A DNA stretch of 8,088 nt from Treponema sp. Lineage in GTDB: Bacteria > Spirochaetota > Spirochaetia > Treponematales > Breznakiellaceae. Position numbers and translations under genes: made by a program. Below are positions 5,548 to 8,088 of this stretch, one piece after another (position 1 is the stretch's first letter; every line of letters starts with the position of its first letter). The stretch lies in contig JAISYA010000180.1 of NCBI GenBank assembly GCA_031270205.1, forward strand, positions 1 through 8,088. The letters run 5' to 3'. Under the pieces are notes generated by a model. That model was not told the DNA's origin and searched no databases. It saw nothing but the letters and a program-made list of their open reading frames with translations.

Positions 5548-5593
5548 AGAGCGCCTAACAATTCCTGTGCGTTTACCCTGGATGCGGCGCTCT
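5548..5593. terminator. Inverted repeat between convergent gene ends, possible weak bidirectional terminator
   Basis: AGAGCGCC (5548-5555) and GGCGCTCT (5586-5593) are perfect 8-bp arms around a 30-nt loop. The right arm overlaps the ftsK stop codon (TAG at 5594-5592), and the left arm starts 5 nt after the operon stop. Its position between convergent ends fits a shared terminator. The loop is long, and there is no T-run to the right and only a CT-rich run (TCTCTCT) to the left, so termination is uncertain. Confidence 0.3.
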
Positions 5594-8088
5594 ACACCCC
5601 GTGCAGCAATTCCCTGGGTTTGCTGCCCTGCGCCGGGCCGACTACGCCCTTATGTTCCATTTCTTCCACCAGGCGCGCCGCGCGGTTGTAGCCGATTTTA
5701 AGGCGGCGCTGGATATAGCTGGCGCTGGCTTTGCCCTGCTGCAGCACGATTTCCAGGGCCTTGTCGTAGAGGGGATCTTCGCCGTCAGAAAAAAGCGATG
5801 GGCTAATATCGTCATCATCGTCGTAGAATATTTCATCGTCAATATAATCAGGCTCGCCGAAAGTTTTTACATGGGCCACTACCGCTTCCACTTCTTCTTC
5901 GGAGATAAAAGCGCCCTGCATACGAATGGGGAAGGGGTCCACCGCGCCGGCGTACAGCATGTCGCCCTTGCCCAGCAGTTTTTCCGCGCCCACCATGTCG
6001 ATGATGATCCGGCTGTCCATTTTGCTGGCCACCATAAAGGCAATGCGGCTGGGTATGTTCGCCTTGATGAGGCCGGTGATAACGTCAATTGAGGGGCGCT
6101 GGGTTGCCAGCACCAGGTGAATACCCACGGCGCGGCTCATGGCGGCAAGGCGGGCCACGGTGGACTCAAGCTCCTTGCCGGTGGTGGCCATGAGATCGGC
6201 GAACTCGTCAATGACGACCACGATGTAGGGCATGTGCTCCTGCGCGATATTCTTTTCTTTAATGCGTTTGTTGTAATTGCGGATGTCGCGTACCCCCATG
6301 GAATCAAGACAGGCGTAACGCCGCTCCATTTCGCAAATGCAGTACTGCAATGCCTGGAACGCCCGCTTTGGCTCGGTGATAACCGGCGTTAAAAGGTGGG
6401 GAATATCGTTGTACAGTTTAAGCTCGACTATTTTCGGATCGATGAGGATCAGGCGGCACTCCGAAGGGTGCAGCTGGTACAGTATTGAGAGGATCATCGA
6501 ATTAACGCAGACCGATTTTCCCGATCCGGTGGCCCCGGCGATGAGGAGATGGGGCATCTGTACCAGGTCGATGGTCTGCGCCTCGCCGGTAATGTCTTTG
6601 CCCATAACCACCGGAATTTCCGGCCGCTTCCCGGAACGCAGAAGCTCGCCCTCAATAATTTCCCTGAAGGAAACGATATTCCGTTTCGCGTTGGGAACCT
6701 CAATACCCACAGCGTGTTTTCCCGGAATGGGGGCCACGATCCGCACCGAGGAGGCGGCGAGGCGCAGGGCGATGTTATCCTGCAAATTGACGATGCGGGA
6801 AAGCTTTACTCCCGGCGCGGGAAGAATCTCGAACATGGTGATGACCGGGCCTTTTCTGATGCCGGTAACTTCCGCCTGTATCTTGAATTCCTCCAGTGTC
6901 GATTTAAGAATCATCGCCGCGTCCCTGGTGGCCTGATCGATGATCCAGTATTCGCCGTCAGGGTACTCGTTGAGTATTTCCACCGGAACTTTGTATTTCT
7001 TTTTTGAAGTGTGGAGAGCGGGGGGCGAATGAGAGACGGCCTTTTTGTGAAGCTGTTCGGCGTAGGCCGCGGCCGCGGCTTCCGCTTCCTCAATGGCCCG
7101 TTCTATGCTGTCCTCCGCTTGAGTTTCCCCGTCCACGGCAGTAACTTCAATTTCCCCGCTGCCTTCACTTTCCGTGTCAAGCGCCGTTTCCCCGGAGTTG
7201 AGCCGCTCAAAAGCCCGCGGGCTGTTCAGCGGCCTTAACGGAGGCAGATTGACCGCCCCATTGCGGCCGTCTCTGGCCCGGGGTTCGGCGATGATTTCAG
7301 CGCCGCCGCCGTTCAGACCGGAGAGCGGCCGGCCGGCCCCCGGTATTTTTCCGCCGCCCGAAAGTCCGTCGCCTGCGGGAATACCGCCGCACGAAGGGAC
7401 ATCGCCGGTATGCCGGTTCACGGCGGGGCTGTCGCCGCGATCACTGCCGGCAACAGCGGCCGCGGCTTCGGCGTAAACGTCCTTGAGTCTGGGCTTTGGC
7501 GGCGGGAGCAGAAAAATTCCCGTCCTGCCGGATCTGCGCTCTTTGTTCCGCGCCGTTCTTTCCCGCTGGTTTTCGGCGGCGGCGTCCGGCGCGAATAGCG
7601 CGTTTTTAAGCATCCGCAGGGCAAGCGTTTCCAGCATGGTAATCAGCACGATGACAAAGCCAAAGCCGGTTTTGCCGGCAAAATCCAGAAAAGCGAATTG
7701 CCCGGCGCGAACGTCAAAATCGCGGATAAAGGTAAAACCAATGGCAAGCGTGAAAAAGGGAAAAATAGCGGCGTTCAATATAAAAATCCGCCCGGGCCGC
7801 CAGCGGGGGGCCGCCAGAATAAAAGCGGCGTAACCCAGATACGCCGGGATAAAAAAAGCCAGAATACCGAAAGCGCGGGCAAAAAGATACCCCGAAGCGG
7901 CGGGAAAAACTTTTATGCCGAACAGCGCGTTCAGCAGGGAAAGCCCCAGCAGCAGGGCGCAGACACCCAGCAAGACCGCCCCCCCGACGGCCATGGCGCG
8001 AAACCTGAAATGCGCGTCACCGGAAAGCCTGGATTTCAGGTGTTTCAGAGAGAAAACCCTTTTCGCTTTTTTCCGCCGTTTGAATTTC
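5592..8088 (-). CDS. ftsK: DNA translocase FtsK/SpoIIIE, 5' end outside the window
   Basis: This is a septum-located ATP-driven pump that clears and aligns chromosome termini during division. Numbered from the Met at 7994, there are four membrane segments (about 3-25, 32-61, 69-90, 110-128), a low-complexity Gly/Pro linker with an Ala/Glu helix (about 130-330), then the alpha/beta motor (about 335-715). Walker A is G487-ATGSGKS494, Walker B is 'VVVIDE' with D596-E597, followed by 'ATQRPS' (630-635). An acidic insert with five Asp (725-729) precedes the gamma winged-helix domain (about 739-797), which in family members reads polar chromosomal motifs and contacts XerD. The frame stays open for 31 further codons upstream to the window edge, encoding a basic stretch (KFKRRKKAKR) suited to a cytosolic N-terminus. 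The Met at 7994 has no good Shine-Dalgarno. The true start is therefore beyond 8088. All motor motifs look intact. Confidence 0.95.
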   Translation of the reverse strand, partial: KFKRRKKAKRVFSLKHLKSRLSGDAHFRFRAMAVGGAVLLGVCALLLGLSLLNALFGIKVFPAASGYLFARAFGILAFFIPAYLGYAAFILAAPRWRPGRIFILNAAIFPFFTLAIGFTFIRDFDVRAGQFAFLDFAGKTGFGFVIVLITMLETLALRMLKNALFAPDAAAENQRERTARNKERRSGRTGIFLLPPPKPRLKDVYAEAAAAVAGSDRGDSPAVNRHTGDVPSCGGIPAGDGLSGGGKIPGAGRPLSGLNGGGAEIIAEPRARDGRNGAVNLPPLRPLNSPRAFERLNSGETALDTESEGSGEIEVTAVDGETQAEDSIERAIEEAEAAAAAYAEQLHKKAVSHSPPALHTSKKKYKVPVEILNEYPDGEYWIIDQATRDAAMILKSTLEEFKIQAEVTGIRKGPVITMFEILPAPGVKLSRIVNLQDNIALRLAASSVRIVAPIPGKHAVGIEVPNAKRNIVSFREIIEGELLRSGKRPEIPVVMGKDITGEAQTIDLVQMPHLLIAGATGSGKSVCVNSMILSILYQLHPSECRLILIDPKIVELKLYNDIPHLLTPVITEPKRAFQALQYCICEMERRYACLDSMGVRDIRNYNKRIKEKNIAQEHMPYIVVVIDEFADLMATTGKELESTVARLAAMSRAVGIHLVLATQRPSIDVITGLIKANIPSRIAFMVASKMDSRIIIDMVGAEKLLGKGDMLYAGAVDPFPIRMQGAFISEEEVEAVVAHVKTFGEPDYIDDEIFYDDDDDISPSLFSDGEDPLYDKALEIVLQQGKASASYIQRRLKIGYNRAARLVEEMEHKGVVGPAQGSKPRELLHGV

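Noticed and set aside
6337..6936. Plus-strand ORF of 199 codons opposite ftsK
   Set aside because: It lies wholly opposite the FtsK motor domain with intact Walker motifs, so it is a shadow frame.

Overview
The window looks like a chromosomal segment of a fairly GC-rich bacterium. A spirochaete of the Treponema type (gut-associated relatives) is my best guess. The guess rests on the gene families (a DUF4838 protein, remnants of an Rpn-type nuclease C-terminus, a loose lipobox) and on overall feel; no rRNA or other marker gene in the window confirms it.

Layout. At the left edge, bases 1-95 (minus strand) hold the first 31 codons of a lipoprotein. Upstream of it lies a gene-poor stretch of roughly 500 bases. 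This contains a good leftward sigma-70-like promoter (324-352), a leader of about 220 nt with two competing small stems before a T-run, and a strong hairpin just before the ribosome binding site. Next, on the minus strand, is a DUF4838-type ORF (687-1868). It appears to have lost its C-terminal half: its last 30 or so residues read into the debris of an Rpn/PD-(D/E)XK transposase-like C-terminus, whose remaining pieces lie in two other frames (636-773).

A 47-bp intergenic region (1869-1915) separates the DUF4838 ORF from a rightward operon. It carries a -10-like hexamer on each strand, each placed so that transcription would start on or next to the ATG. Neither gene has a Shine-Dalgarno sequence, so both transcripts may be leaderless.

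The rightward operon (1916-5542) has four tightly packed genes: a GlpA-like FAD oxidoreductase with a C-terminal BFD [2Fe-2S] domain, a two-dinucleotide-fold FAD/NAD oxidoreductase, a four-cysteine DUF1667 protein, and an unrecognised 160-residue protein. The first three form a set known in anaerobes as a probable glycerol-3-phosphate dehydrogenase complex. The first two overlap by 4 bp (ATGA), and the Shine-Dalgarno of the second is buried in a GC hairpin, which suggests translational coupling.

The right third (5592 to the window edge, minus strand) is an FtsK/SpoIIIE DNA translocase with four N-terminal membrane segments, a long low-complexity linker, a RecA-like motor and a C-terminal winged-helix gamma domain. 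Its reading frame stays open to the window edge, so its true start is outside. It converges on the operon, and an 8-bp inverted repeat lies between the two gene ends.

I see no clearly new defence, CRISPR, phage or other system. The best items to follow up are the paired leaderless-type promoters, the truncated DUF4838/Rpn junction, the hairpin-masked ribosome binding site, and the unknown fourth gene of the dehydrogenase operon.
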